DNA of 64,000 nucleotides from Myoxocephalus aenaeus (GCA_038501785.1 JBAMJR010000100.1:4557001-4621000), one strand, 5' to 3'; counted from the first letter of the stretch, positions 1 through 11,349 are shown. The notes: generated by a model not told the origin, from the letters alone. Program-made: numbers and translations.

Positions 1-199
1 CCTCTGGGCCTTTTCTTTGTCAGTATACCCCTCGATTTCAATAAAACAATATTCAAATGAACCTCAAGAGAATCATATAAATAAATAAAAGGTTGTTGTG
101 TTACCTGACTATTACTGAGGGGTATTAGAACACATCTCTTAAATACATTTGTTTTATTTATTTTTTCATTTTAATATTATTAACTATAGTAACATCTAT

Positions 200-527
200 G
201 GTGTTACGGGTCAATTTTGACCCATATATAGTTACTTCAAGAAAAAGGCTAAAAAGTCTTTTTCAGCAATAGAACTTTAATACAAACACAAAATATAGAT
301 TGGCAAGGTCAAAAAATAAATAAAAAATCAAGCAAATCTTATTTGTATAACTGGGTGGAAACCGACCCTAACAACACACATTTTATTTTTATTTTTTTAT
401 TTTGTTGAAATAGAGGTTTCTGACAAAGTCAAAAAGCCTTGATTCAATAAACACATTGATGTGGTTCTTTTATGCATTTAAAACCTAAAATGGGTCGGTG
501 CCGACCCGAACACATGAGGAAGGTTAA
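200..527. mobile_element. Degenerate piggyBac-like element, terminal part
   Basis: The stretch holds a perfect 16-base palindrome, GGGTCAATTTTGACCC, at 208-223, and a second, GGGTCGGTGCCGACCC, at 492-507. The second is followed by ACACATGAGGAAGG and then TTAA at 524-527. Short palindromes of this type next to a TTAA also occur in the complete TTAA-flanked element at 55.6 kb. TTAA is the piggyBac target site. The other end is not in the window, so the assignment rests on one end and an analogy. No transposase reading frame is visible. Confidence 0.35.
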
Positions 528-756
528 GCTACTAAAGCTAGCTTCCGTATGAAAAGTGAAACTTGTTCCTCAGCGTTGAAAATGAATGTTTCTCCCATGA
601 TTTTTACACCAGTTTCCATTAAAATATTTCAACGTCAAAACAAAGTCACAGCTACCTTTTAGATTTTGTTGTTTAAGCTTCTCGAACTATTACATTTTTA
701 AGAAAATCCAAGAAATCTCAAGATTAATTTAATGTGAATATAATTGTTATATCCTG

Positions 757-798
757 GCTTTAGGATTACTGTTATCACGATAACAGTAATCCTAAAGC
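757..798. repeat. Perfect 20-bp inverted repeat, 2-base spacer
   Basis: The left arm (757-776, starting GCTTTAGGATTAC) and right arm (779-798) are exact reverse complements separated only by AC. This is a near-perfect palindrome of 42 bp in AT-rich unique sequence. It could extrude as a cruciform, or be the remnant of a folded-back MITE. No target-site duplication is evident. Confidence 0.85.
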
Positions 799-1399
799 AA
801 ACACAGGACTTTCTTTTACGTCCCGTCTGAAACCAAGTCAGCATTGATTTATTTGACCTTAGTTTAACTTTAACACACATTACTAAAGCCAATTACGTCA
901 CACACATTAAAAAAAAACACAATAAAACAATACAAAACGTAACCACAGCATTCATGTAACGAGTGGAAACTTTACCTTTCATATGAACGTGGACGTTTTA
1001 TTTTGAAAAGTGGAACCTAGAGAGTTTGAAGCTTACGGGGTGAAGGGGTGAAATGGTGAAATGGTGAAATGTAACAATCCCCACAAACAAAACAGTGATT
1101 TGTTGATCTTCTCTTCGGCCCCGTGAATCCACTTGTTTTTGTCCATGTTGATTAAATGAAAGGGAAATAAAGCCTTTGTGTATTATTGAGCCCCTCCCCT
1201 CGTTGACAGACACTAATTGAATCAGCTGAGAAATTCTAAAAGCACTCATGGATATCTTCAGCAAAAAAAACAACGTCTCCCGTCGCTGTCGGCCTCGCTG
1301 TTTCTTTTTAAGGGCTTCTGTTATTAAGTGAGTGGAAAAACAGAATCGAGAGTGGAATTAGTGAAGATTAATGCAAAAGCAGTTCCGTTTTGTTGCATC

Positions 1400-1401
<2 letters not shown>
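799..1401. other. Unique sequence, no gene recognised
   Basis: AT-rich sequence with no convincing exon. A small direct repeat of GGTGAAAT-type words lies at 1038-1070. Open frames here are short and lack recognisable protein features. Confidence 0.5.

Positions 1402-1460
<59 letters not shown>
1402..1460. repeat. (CA)n microsatellite
   Basis: An uninterrupted CA tract of about 29 dinucleotides. It is the first of three simple repeats packed into 500 bp (CA, GT, GA). Confidence 0.98.
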
Positions 1461-1465
<5 letters not shown>

Positions 1466-1598
1466 TCGTAGCCTCGGCCGAGCCGGAGCCCCGAGCCTGC
1501 AATGCAGAGGCTGTCCAGCGCAGATTGATTTGTAGCTATCGAGACAACACTGATACGTTACTGAGAGCACAGACGTCAGCAATCGCCTTCCGATTTCT

Positions 1599-1600
<2 letters not shown>

Positions 1601-1654
<54 letters not shown>
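1601..1654. repeat. (GT)n microsatellite
   Basis: An uninterrupted GT tract of 27 dinucleotides. It is the reverse complement of the CA tract 140 bp upstream, so the pair can form a long hairpin on either strand. Confidence 0.98.
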
Positions 1655-1655
<1 letters not shown>

Positions 1656-1823
1656 CTGGACTGTAGGAGAGCGAGACGAAGACATGAGGAGGCGACTTTT
1701 CAGTGCCTCCTCCACGATGTCTTCTTCTCTGCTTTCCGTCCAGCGCAGCGACACGGACCGAGCATCACGTCTGCGATCGCGGCACAACGTTCTTCATCGC
1801 GTTTGAGAAATGACTCTGCGTAA

Positions 1824-1831
<8 letters not shown>

Positions 1832-1878
<47 letters not shown>

Positions 1879-1891
1879 GAGAGAGAGAGAG
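1832..1891. repeat. (GA)n microsatellite
   Basis: A GA tract of about 60 bp preceded by an A-run and broken once by GAGTGAG. It is a purine-only strand segment. Confidence 0.97.
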
Positions 1892-2397
1892 CGCACAGCC
1901 GAGGGGTGAATTTCAAGCAGGCAGAAGCTGAGAAACACAACAACCGACCGTCTCTCGTGGCGTCATTCTCCCATCGAGATCTCAAGATTCGGTTCTCATC
2001 GTAAACAGAGCGCGGGCGAAGCCGCCGGGCGGCGAGGGCCGCGGGGGCCGCGCACGGCTTCCCAACGCAATCAACGGTAAAAGCTTTATTCTCAAGGTAA
2101 TGAACCCTCCTCGGGCTGCGTGTGATTTATGCTCCCTATTCAAACCACTTTGAATCACGCAGAGCCGCCTCTGATTCAGAGCTGACCTTAGAACACCTTT
2201 CTGCTCCTGTTAGCAACACAAAGAGACTCTTTAGTTAACCTCCACCTTCTGTTCCTGGGAGAAACACAAAAGCTCCATTGTCTTGAACAATCCTCTGCTA
2301 GATAAATATCCCCAAACATTTCCTGTGTCACAACGATGCAGCTTCTTTACGCTGATCTCATCCAGCGTTCTGTACGTAAAACAATCTTTTAGCCAGA
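1892..2397. other. Unique sequence with a short CpG-rich patch
   Basis: A GC- and CpG-rich patch lies at about 2006-2065, followed by AT-rich single-copy sequence. An imperfect inverted repeat (CTGCGTG near 2116 and CACGCAG near 2157) is present. No exon is recognised. The patch could be non-coding conserved sequence, but that needs alignment. Confidence 0.4.
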
Positions 2398-2815
2398 AGT
2401 CAACGTTCTTCCGTCGTTATTTCACCCCAAACAACGATCTTTTTCAGAAATTTAACAAAGTGGTTTTGTTGCCTAAACCTGACTTAAGTTGTTCCCTTTG
2501 AAGACGGAAGTTTATCTTGAATTTAACTAGAGGGAATTGAGACGTGTTGCTGGCTTTCGGAGGACGATATTCTACCAGAAGAAACTTCTGGTAGGATATC
2601 GATGGCCAACATGCAAAACCTCCTATCTGCAAAATGATCCAGGAAAAGTGTTGAAAACCCTCCTATCTGCACTATTTTTTTTGTATTTGTTGTATTATAT
2701 ATTGGGGAACAAATAGCATTCTGCAAGTAAACAACAATTATTTTTTGTATATTCACAAAAAAAAGTGCATTTTTCAGAGAGGAGGTTTTGCTCTTCGGCC
2801 ATCGATATGTCGGAT
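2398..2815. mobile_element. Long-TIR MITE family, copy a
   Basis: Positions 2400-2515 (TTATTTCACCCCAAAC, then GTGGTTTTGTTGCC, then GACGGAAGTTTA) are the reverse complement of the right end of the copy at 7.85-8.15 kb. The internal part, with AAAACCTCCTATCTGC repeated at about 2617 and 2658, matches the interior of that copy in direct orientation. The two copies together therefore define a non-autonomous DNA element with inverted ends of roughly 110 bp. From about 2770 the interior repeats in inverted form (GAGGAGGTTTTGC). A 16-bp hairpin lies inside at 2566-2600. No transposase is present. Confidence 0.65.
2566..2600. repeat. 16-bp inverted repeat, 3-base loop
   Basis: Arms 2566-2581 and 2585-2600 pair with a single mismatch (core CTACCAGAAG / CTTCTGGTAG) around an AAA loop. 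It sits inside the long-TIR MITE. Confidence 0.8.
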
Positions 2816-3307
2816 ACTTTTATCAGCTGAGAGAATGACATCCGTCTGCATTGTGCAGCACAGAAATGTGCATAAAAATTATTATTATTACCCACAAGGC
2901 CTCTTCCTTGACTCTGTTTGCACATGCGGCGCTTTAAATAATGCACTGACGGCGGTGGTTTGAAGAGCTAAATAAAAACACGGAGAGACGTTTTGTGGCG
3001 GCTCTCCCGTCGAAAACCTCCAGAAGAGGAAGAACACATCGCCACGCTGAGGAATCAAATCAGTCTCACGACACCGGAGGATTGCAGGGATTTACCTCCC
3101 GTGACAGATAATATGCATGGGTACAGATTATTGGAAGACGGGGGCTCAGGTGCCGGGTGGAATTATTAACATCCTCTCCGCTGGTTCCACTGCTTCCAGG
3201 CATCAGCGACTGTGGAGAAATAAACAAGAGTAATAATGGTTCTGCTCCATCAGCTGGGGGGAGAGCAAGAAGACATTAATATCTAGAAATAGAATCATGT
3301 CATGCAG

Positions 3308-3308
<1 letters not shown>
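2816..3308. other. Unique sequence, no gene recognised
   Basis: Mixed-composition sequence. I see no exon, RNA gene or repeat beyond short A/T runs. Confidence 0.45.
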
Positions 3309-3401
<93 letters not shown>

Positions 3402-3403
3402 TA
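3309..3403. repeat. (CA)n-(TA)n compound microsatellite
   Basis: A short CA run (about 3309-3326) continues into an AT run of about 70 bp. A second, shorter AT run lies on the far side of the adjoining Tc1-like element at 3811-3836. This suggests the element inserted into one TA-rich tract. Confidence 0.95.
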
Positions 3404-3809
3404 CACAGCGGTGTGGGTAAAATAAGTATTGAACACGTCAACATTTTTCTCACTGAATATATTTCTAAAGGTGCTATTGATATGACAGTTTCACCAGCCA
3501 GATGTTGGTAACAACCCAAGTAATCCATACATGTAAAGAAAACCAAACAAATACATTCGGAAATTAAGTTACGTGTGATAAAATGGAATGACAGGGAAAA
3601 AGTAGTCTCAAGCATTGCTCAGGTGTGATTTTGGCTCATTCTTCCACACACGTAACTTAATTTCTAAAAGGATTTGTTTGGTTTTCTTTGTTTGTATGGA
3701 TTACATGGGTAGTTACCGTCATATGGTGAACATTTCATGTCAATAGCACCTTTAGAAATATATTTACTGAGAAAAATGGTGACGTGTTCAATACTTATTT
3801 TACCCGCTG
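3404..3809. mobile_element. Tc1/mariner-like MITE with ~165-bp inverted ends
   Basis: The left end reads CAGCGGTGTGGGTAAAATA and continues AAGTATTGAACACGTCA. The right end (about 3646-3809) is its reverse complement, ending TATTTTACCCGCTG. The arms share long stretches including TTTCTAAAGGTGCTATTGA and TTGGTTTTCTTTG. Only about 75 bp lies between them, so no transposase is encoded. TA dinucleotides flank both ends, as expected for Tc1/mariner insertion. The arms have diverged by point changes and by a 4-base insertion near the left tip. Family membership rests on my memory of fish Tc1-type ends. Confidence 0.8.
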
Positions 3810-3836
3810 TACATATATATATATGTATATACATAT

Positions 3837-4454
3837 ACAGCCCTGGAGGACCGGGTTCTCACCTGAGAGGTGACACGGTCTGTTGCCCACAAACAACATT
3901 CTTTCAAGCAAAAGAAATTGAGCTTTTGACCGTCTGACCTTTCGTCTTCGGAGCTAAAAAAAAACATCGTTTTTTTTCCGTCGCCTTTCCAAAATACCGA
4001 ATATGAGGGTTTTCTTCCGAGCGGTGGGAAATAAAACGGCGCGACCGTTCCATGACCCGACACTTCTGCCTCTCTGAGGGGTTTGCAGACGCGAAAGTTA
4101 ATCGTCACGGTCACAACACACTCCTCTCCAGCGGTTGGGAGGACTACCAAGTCAAGGTGAGGGAACGTGGCGGTCACGGCGAAGAGAGAAACCACGGCCG
4201 GCTGTCGGGATGCTTGCACTGCGGCGTCTCGTGTGCATCCCATAATGCATCTGCTCCTGACTGACAAGAGAGATAATTCACATAGAGGGCCTTGTTAGAT
4301 AAACATATGTAGGTCACGGATAGGTCAAGTGCTTTACTGGCACCCGGCTCCATTATGCTGCTGTCAGGAGGATTTTCATATTAAGCATTTGACAAATGCC
4401 ATCATTTGTCTTGTGAGGGGAGACGGACGCACCTCGCTGCACGGCAGCTGGATT
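3837..4454. other. Unique sequence, no gene recognised
   Basis: A minus-strand open frame of 155 codons covers 3800-4267. It runs through the AT-rich repeat edge and shows no recognisable domain. I treat the block as unannotated unique DNA. Confidence 0.45.
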
Positions 4455-5101
4455 CTCACAATATCACGAAATCACGATATCACAATATCACAAGATCACA
4501 AGAGCACAATATCACAATATCACAATATCACGAAATCACGATATCACAATATCACAAGAGCACAGTATCACGATATCACGTTATTACAATATCACACGAT
4601 CACAATACCACGATATCACGATATCACAAGATCACAATATCACAATATCTCAATATCACAATATCTCAATATCACAATATCTCGATATCACAATATCACG
4701 ATATCACAATATCACAAGAGCACAATATTACGTTATTACAATATCACACGATCACAATACCACGATATCAGAAGATCACAATATCACAAGATCACGATAT
4801 CACAAGATCACAATACCACGATATCACAAGATCACAATATCTCAATATCACAATATCTCAATATCTCAATATCACAATATCTCGATATCACAATATCACA
4901 AGATCACGATATCACAAGATCACGATATCACGATATCACAATATCACACGATCACAATACCACGATATCACAATATCACACGATCACAATATCACAAGAT
5001 CACAATATCACATGATCACAATATCACACGATCACAATATCACAAGATCACAATATCACATGATCACACGATCACAATATGACGATATCACGAGAGCACA
5101 C
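4455..5101. repeat. 8-bp minisatellite (ATCACAAT-type)
   Basis: About 80 copies of an 8-bp unit with variants ATCACAAT, ATCACGAT, ATCACAAG and ATCTCAAT. The plus strand lacks stops through most of the array, which gives long overlapping open frames of the type ISQYHNIT. These are artefacts of the unit length. Confidence 0.95.
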
Positions 5102-5589
5102 GGGGAATCCATCATGTCCAGCATGAAGTAAAATGATTTGTGTCAACCAACCAGCGTCCTGACAGGGGGCGGGGTTTAGTTTAGAGAGGCTGGACGTTCT
5201 CAACAAAAATGGCGGCTTGGGTTAGATGGTGTTACATCATAACTGGACAGTATTTCTTCATCAACAGATGTTTTCTCTATAAGGTCTCCCGGCTGAGGTT
5301 GGTCTCTGCCGCCGTCATTTTAAAATGTTCCTGATACCGAACACTAAAATCACGTTACCCGGTGGTGATGACATCTGGAGTTGATATTCATGCTCCCCAC
5401 AGGACAAATACCTGAATCTCAATGGGACTATCCAGAACAAATAAATGTTGAATAAAGAATATATACTGTCCACTGTTTGTGTCCCGCTGAGCGTTCCTGT
5501 TCCTGTTTCCATCTTACAGTCAACATTACATTTACCAAACCTAACATGTGCATTTTAATCATATACTATTTATCAGAGTGGACATATTC
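5102..5589. other. Unique sequence, no gene recognised
   Basis: Single-copy sequence with no recognised exon or repeat. The segment around 5205-5245 (AATGGCGGCTTGGG) resembles generic dispersed-repeat flanks but has no partner in the window. Confidence 0.4.
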
Positions 5590-5765
5590 ATCGTGACGTC
5601 ACCCGTTGGTTTATGAACCGATGTTTTGAAGCCTCAAGTTCGTAATCTTGGCTTTTTGCAACCAGTGAAAGGAAGTTAAAATATTTTGACTGCAGACGAG
5701 TGATGTAGCGTCGGCGTCTACTACTGTTAGGGTAGCGACCTGTCAATCACAGTAAGCCCCTCCCC
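5590..5765. repeat. Fragment of a dispersed fish repeat
   Basis: GTGACGTCACCCGTTGGTTT at 5594 resembles GTGACATCAGCCGTTGGTT near 39578, which directly precedes a 73-bp CTCF-like array. The segment ends in sequence typical of fish dispersed repeats (GACCTGTCAATCACAGTAAG). It is probably a fragment of the same composite repeat, without the 73-bp units. Confidence 0.4.
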
Positions 5766-6853
5766 TAAAGCGTACCCTGCTAAAATAGTTGAGTTTAATT
5801 GGAAATTCTGTTTATTAATGAACTTTCTGAGCTCTTGGAACTGTATTGTGGACGTGTTGAAATAAGTTTTCCTCTAGTTTCCAGCTACTCGACCTCAGGA
5901 TGAGGCTCTGCTGGATGTTTAAAGTGGCCTGGGGTTGCCAACGTTACCTTTGAGTCAGGTGACGCAGGTTAAGGCTGAGGTTATACTTTAAGACAAGGCT
6001 TGGTGAGAGCATGCCGCCTGAGCCACTGCCAGCCAAGTTCACAAATAAACACCAAACTCTCCCGGCCTGTTTGTGTTCTCTCCTCGGGCGCCAGATGACT
6101 CAAATCTGCAAAAAAAAGTGTCCAGGATGTTATTTCGGGCCGCGGTTAGCTCCAAATTTGACACTAACTCGGGAGACGTTGCATCGCTGCGCTCAGAGCT
6201 CGGCTCACACTTCAGCCAGAGCTCCGTCGGCGGGAAACCGAAGGGAAGAAATGAAAGAGCGCCGAAGAGTCGGTCGCCAATTACGAGATCCTGACTCTGA
6301 GCCGTTAATCAAAAACAGCGTGGATGGAGACAGTCGATAGAGAAAGAGATAGATGTTTCCTGGAGAGAGAGAGAGTGAAAAAAAAAAAAAACTGAGATGA
6401 TGAGCAGCCGTGACAGATTCAGGGAGACTGTCCTCTTCCTCCTAATTAATGTCAGATCCTCAGCTCAGCTCCACCTGCGGCCGCTGGCAGGAGAAAACCT
6501 CCCCGTCACCAGCTGATGTAGGTCAAATCCTCCATTTGGCGCGCTTCCTTCCACCGTCAGTATTTCTCACAACGCACCAGTGTGCCAATTAGCCTCTCGC
6601 GTAGTGGGTTTGATGCTTTGCACGCTCGGCACGCTGTGGAATGAACGACACGGCGTGTCACCGTGTGACCTGGGCACCTGAGTTATTTACTTGTGCCTGC
6701 AGGGAGGCGTAGCAGCCAACGTTCAGCTGGAGGCCTTATAGCCTGCTGCTGGTTTGAACTGTTCTCAGATACAGAATCAGACCTACACAAGCATGTTATA
6801 TTAAGGGGAATGATTCTTCTGTGGATTTTAGTAAACATTTAACCAGAGTCCCC
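5766..6853. other. Unique sequence, possible conserved non-coding DNA
   Basis: No exon is recognised. A short GA/A run lies at 6362-6393. The block 6430-6720 is balanced-composition unique sequence with homeodomain-type words (TAATTAATG, CCAATTAGCC), so it could be a regulatory element. Confidence 0.35.
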
Positions 6854-6915
6854 ACATATGAGGAGACCACCCCTCCCCATAGCGGGGCTCTGGGAGGGGT
6901 GGTCTCCTCATATGT
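6854..6915. repeat. Perfect 24-bp stem hairpin, 14-base loop
   Basis: Arms 6854-6877 (starting ACATATGAGGAGACC) and 6892-6915 are exact reverse complements around a 14-base loop at 6878-6891. The stem contains a GGGAGGGG run. It is the longest perfect non-microsatellite hairpin I found. It may be a folded-back mobile-element remnant. It is short for a microRNA precursor. Confidence 0.9.
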
Positions 6916-7849
6916 TCTACTGTTCATAAGGTCCATGAATAAATCCCAGACCTATTGTTTTATTATCTCTAATTAACCAGCAAATCCTTGGCTTACAAGA
7001 GCATACAAGTACATTTTGTCATGCTTGTCATGAAGTATGAACAAGATGTCTCGAAAAGGACTCCGAGAGAGCTCCCCACGTTACGGAAAATATACATTTT
7101 CGTAGCGTTAGCTTGATGCTACACGCGATTAGCTTGATGCTACACGCGATTAGCGCACCTTTCTATAAAGTTTACGACCTACAGAATCCGTCAAAACCGT
7201 CAAATATCTTGTCAGGCAAAGCATCCGCAACTTCCCAACCACATTCCCAACAGCAAAACAATGTTTTGTCTCCACAACACGTGGGGGAGCATCTCAGCGG
7301 GCGCTACGCCCTCCCTCTCCCCGGACCAACCGATTGAGCTCACAACCCTCGCTCATAAAACTCCTGTTTTAGCTCACGGAGCCATATTGTCCTCCTGAAA
7401 GCTTCTTGTGGTCTAACCGAGCATGAGGCCGGGTTCATTCAGGTGATTTATCTATCCATCCCTCCTCCGCTGCTCTATAAATTACCCCGGAGGTAAGATT
7501 AAAGCCTTTATTATCACCCGGCAGGTACAGGAGCTCCTGCGACAACCTCCCCCAAAGTCAAACCCCCTGGACACGACGGCCTGACCTGTGAGGAGGCTGC
7601 ATCTGCTGCAGAAATATGTAAGAATGTTAATTACGTGGCTGTGAACAGTCACGGGTAGTTAAGCGCGTGGTTAAGTGAGCGCCTCGTCTAAATTGTGTGG
7701 GCTATTTTAAGATGCACGCTGTCTTTAGGTCCTGTTTCCTCCTCTTCACTTCCTCTCTGGCTCTGACGTGCACCGTCTGCTGTTCTGCTCACTGAGGAAA
7801 ATAAAGCAACTGCATTCACATTTCAGCTCTAATTCTGAGTGAAATGTAG
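6916..7849. other. Unique sequence with a 21-bp duplication
   Basis: No exon is recognised. A perfect tandem duplication of a 21-bp word (TTAGCTTGATGCTACACGCGA) occupies 7108-7149. From 7330 to 7720 the sequence is unique, with conserved-element-like composition (TATAAATTACCCCGG at about 7475). Confidence 0.4.
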
Positions 7850-8150
7850 ATGCCCAGTAGCGGAGGAAAAATTCTCGAAGGATATCGTTTTACGAGGATA
7901 TCAAAGGCCAAAATGCAAAACCTCCTATCTGCAAAATTATTCAGGAAAAGTGGGGAAAAGCCTCCTATCTGCACTTTGTGTTTTATTTTTATTTTTCATT
8001 ATCTATTGGGTATCCTTAACAAATAGCATTCTGAAAACTTCTGTCTTCACAGGAAACAACCTAAGTCAGGTTTAGACGACAAAACCACTTTGTTAAGTCT
8101 CGGAAAAAGATCTCCGTTTGGGGTAAAATAACGACGCAAGAACTTTAGCT
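7850..8150. mobile_element. Long-TIR MITE family, copy b
   Basis: The interior carries AAAACCTCCTATCTGC twice (about 7917 and 7958), as in copy a. The right end (8036-8146: TCTGTCTTCACAGG, AACAACCTAAGTCAGG, CAAAACCACTTTG, GGGGTAAAATAACG) is the reverse complement of copy a's left end. The left end is truncated or diverged. Together with copy a it defines the family. Confidence 0.65.
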
Positions 8151-8915
8151 CAAAGATGGCTTAAAGATTGCTGTTTGTTTTACGCATAGGAGACTTGTGA
8201 GTGACTCAGATTGCAACCTCTGAAACACCCCACATGTTGAAAGAAGACCTTGTGTTAAATAAAAAAACAGAGCCAATGCGATTATAATCACATTGCAAAC
8301 TCATAATTCTTCAGGTTCCCATCTGTCCGATGGTGTGTGACGAAAGCGGGTCTATGTGAGTCTCTGAAGTTAAAACAACACATGGACAACAAATGGGAAA
8401 ATGTCACTTGGACCTGCAGTATCTGGATTTGTGGAGCTTTTTATTTATTTCTAATAATCATCCCGATCCAAGCTGGAACACCTGATTCAATTTAAACGGG
8501 CCCTTCGGGAGGTCATTTTATTTTGAAAGGGCTTTTAGAAGCCTTTCACATACGTTATCACGCGTTTAAATGAAAATGCTCCTTTTATTACTTTCTATTT
8601 TCTAGGGAGGCTCACGGTCTCCGGTTGATCACAGAGGTTGTGATCGTCCTCTGCTTTGTCTTTTACGAGCACTCTTGACCTCAGTGGCCGTCTACTGAGT
8701 GGGAGTCGTCTTTCCCAGCGGAACCATCTTCAGTAAAAAGATGTTTACTGGATTCAGAGGGATACTGAATCATCTGCTGGTGGTCATCATCTCCTGGTTC
8801 ACAGGTGCAGCAGCATCCTGATCAAACCATTAAACCAAGACTGCTGCAAAGCACTTCAAACCATCAAACCTTCAGTCCATTTTTTCACAAAGTCTGGATT
8901 TGGTAATTATTACTG
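8151..8915. other. Unique sequence, no gene recognised
   Basis: AT-rich single-copy sequence. No exon, RNA gene or tandem repeat is seen. Confidence 0.45.
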
Positions 8916-9354
8916 TTAAGCTCCGCTCACCCTATATAGGGTCTTTTTTTCGAGGTTCACCGTGTTCAAGTAGTTCAAGTAGTTCAAGTAGTCGTATGAA
9001 CCCCAAATTAGTTATAATACTTTATTATTTAATATCATTTTTTTCAGAATTATATTTTCAAAAAAATCACTTTTATAACATATTTTGATCATAACTATGA
9101 ATAACCAGCATGATCTAAGCAAGATTGGCCGAAAATGCTTTTTGAGCGGTTTGGATGTTCAAAATGTGTGCTTTCAGACCCTTACCAAGGTCCCACATAC
9201 TAATAACACACCTTTTTGGAGAGAACAGGCCATAAAGAACCCAGATCTACAACCACAGAAAAACAAAGTGTTGGGGTGATTCGAAGGTTTTATAGAAAAA
9301 AAACGGTGTAAATCGGTTCAGAAATGGAAATCAAGCGGGGGCTTAAAAGGTTAA
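8916..9354. mobile_element. Possible TTAA-flanked non-autonomous element
   Basis: The left part begins TTAAGCTCCGCTCACC. The right part ends GCGGGGGCTTAAAAGGTTAA, whose reverse complement contains TTAAGCCCCCGC, similar to the left tip. Three copies of the 9-mer GTTCAAGTA lie at 8964-8990. The internal sequence is AT-rich with no recognised protein. The inverted ends are short and imperfect, so this is only a candidate. Confidence 0.3.
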
Positions 9355-11324
9355 ATGCAGTGGTTGAAAACAGAACAACTTTATCGAGCATTACTGAACA
9401 TTATAATACCGCTGGGAGGAGGAAGGTGAAGATGCAGGTTGTTTGCTCGTCTCAGCCATTTTGGATTTAGCTCAATAAATGACCTATGAAAGCATACACA
9501 GATTTTAAACAATAGGGTAATTTTGACCGTCCTTCAGAATTTGGTTGAATTTTGCGTAGTCTTTCCATGCTGTTAGATAGTAGTTGTTTGTAATATCTGG
9601 TGACTGTATATTTAGATAGTGTGGACCCAGTAGTAGAGGTGAAATACTGCCCCCTATCTGTTTGTAGCACGTGGCGACATGTCGGGCATCACACCTTTAT
9701 TTAAAGCCACTGTGTAAATATTCTAATTTCGCAGTTGGCACAACCTGTTTACACTCATTTTTGTTCTTTTCTTCTAACTTTAAAAACCACATTCAGTCAG
9801 TTGTGATTGTGATTTCTATTCCAAACATCTGACCAGAGGAATCTGGAGGAGTTCATCCCACGGTGTTGCAACACAAAGAGCTGCTGCTAACGCTCCTGAA
9901 AGAGAGCCTCAGAAATGTTCAAGTATTGCATTTTTTTGGCATAACGTCGGAGACGATATCGGCAGGTAAGGTTAAAAAACATCTAGTTTCATCACCAGTT
10001 TTTCATCAGCTGATTTGAGTCCTGCTCAGATCGTCATCTCGTCACACGATCACTGACTCACGTGCACGACATCTGGACTGCAGCGGTCACATATAACCGG
10101 TGGCGGCGCACAGCTGCATCGATTGGATGAGACTCTATCGGCCCTTCGGGGGCCAAGCAGGTGTTCGCTACAGTAGAAACAACACAAGCGAGCAGGTGGG
10201 GAAAGATAATAAAAACACACAACGGGAGTATCAAACACAATAAAACATATATCAGAGTAAGCCAGCGTCACAAGGTGCACTGCAGCACAGATTGTTGCAA
10301 TGAAAGACAGATAATTGTGTTCTGAAACCGCTGATGCAGTCACTTAAAGTTTGGACTTTTTCCTGTTACTGCGGGTGAAGTTGTTTTTATGGTTCTAGGA
10401 TTACCCAGAGTTCCCTCAAATATGACTTTTCCATCTGGATAACTGACTGAAATGGGCCAGTGTTTATGTGGAAAATGGAATTATCTCCCCTCCCCTGGTT
10501 GTACTAACGCTGCTCCGAGAGGCCTAAAGGCTGGTCATAATCCCGGGGCAACAGAAATTGGAAATGTTCCTCGCAAAAAAAGGCAACACAACGAGCCGCG
10601 GGGCATCTGGAAAATGGATTCAGACAAACTTTCAGGAAATAAGATGTTCCAATGTTGAAGTGTGCAAAAACCAAATGAGCGTCCTCCCCACGGCGATGCC
10701 GTCCAGACGGAGCTTTCCTCTCTTTTCCTCTCTTCTCTGCGGCGGCCATGTTTTTACAGTCGGAGGAGAACGATGGCGATTTGCGGGAGGAGGAAGACGC
10801 ACTCGGATCAGAAGAGGTCTTCACAAGCAAAGCGAAGACCGGCCGACCTGCAGGGAGACGACGAGCAACGGGGAGACGCTAGATTGTGCATTATCACGGT
10901 GACTGATGAAGTTAATTAAAGTATCAGCGGCTTAGCGAGGGCGTAATCCAAATTCATAAATAAACAGCTTCTCTGGCCCTAATGAGCCCGCTTGTTGCAG
11001 ACTCATCTGCGTATTTCCTCTCCACGCAATCCAACAAAGAGACGTCTGGAACGATCCCACGGGGAGCGACGCCCACACTTTCATATGGTGTTTCAGGCAG
11101 TCGGCGGTGGAAGGCGCCTCATCTCCATCGTCGGCACTTAAAACCGAATAAAGCGCTGAGCGTGCGGCCGCGAAAAGCGAGCTTTCCCCCTCCGACGGGC
11201 GGAAGGAGTCGCTGGCAATCAAGAAGCTTTATGGGCGAGTTTGCAGCCGAGGGAACGCCGGCAATCAGCTTAAAGACGGACGCGCTGTCCACCCTCAAAC
11301 AGCACGTAATCAGGTTTCAAACCC
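9355..11324. other. Unique sequence, no gene recognised
   Basis: Nearly 2 kb without tandem repeats. A moderately CpG-rich interval lies at about 10,540-10,880 and another at 11,040-11,290. Several 70-150-codon open frames overlap on both strands there, as expected from stop-poor GC-rich DNA. None resembles a protein family I know. A small GGCCC-TTCG-GGGGCC hairpin sits at about 10,140. Confidence 0.4.
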
Positions 11325-11349
11325 GTGTGTGTGTGTGTGTGTGTGTGTT
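11325..11349. repeat. (GT)n microsatellite
   Basis: A short GT tract of about 12 dinucleotides. Confidence 0.9.

Noticed and set aside
6854..6915. MicroRNA precursor
   Set aside because: The stem is only 24 bp and perfectly paired, with no lower stem or bulges typical of a precursor. A fold-back element remnant is more likely.
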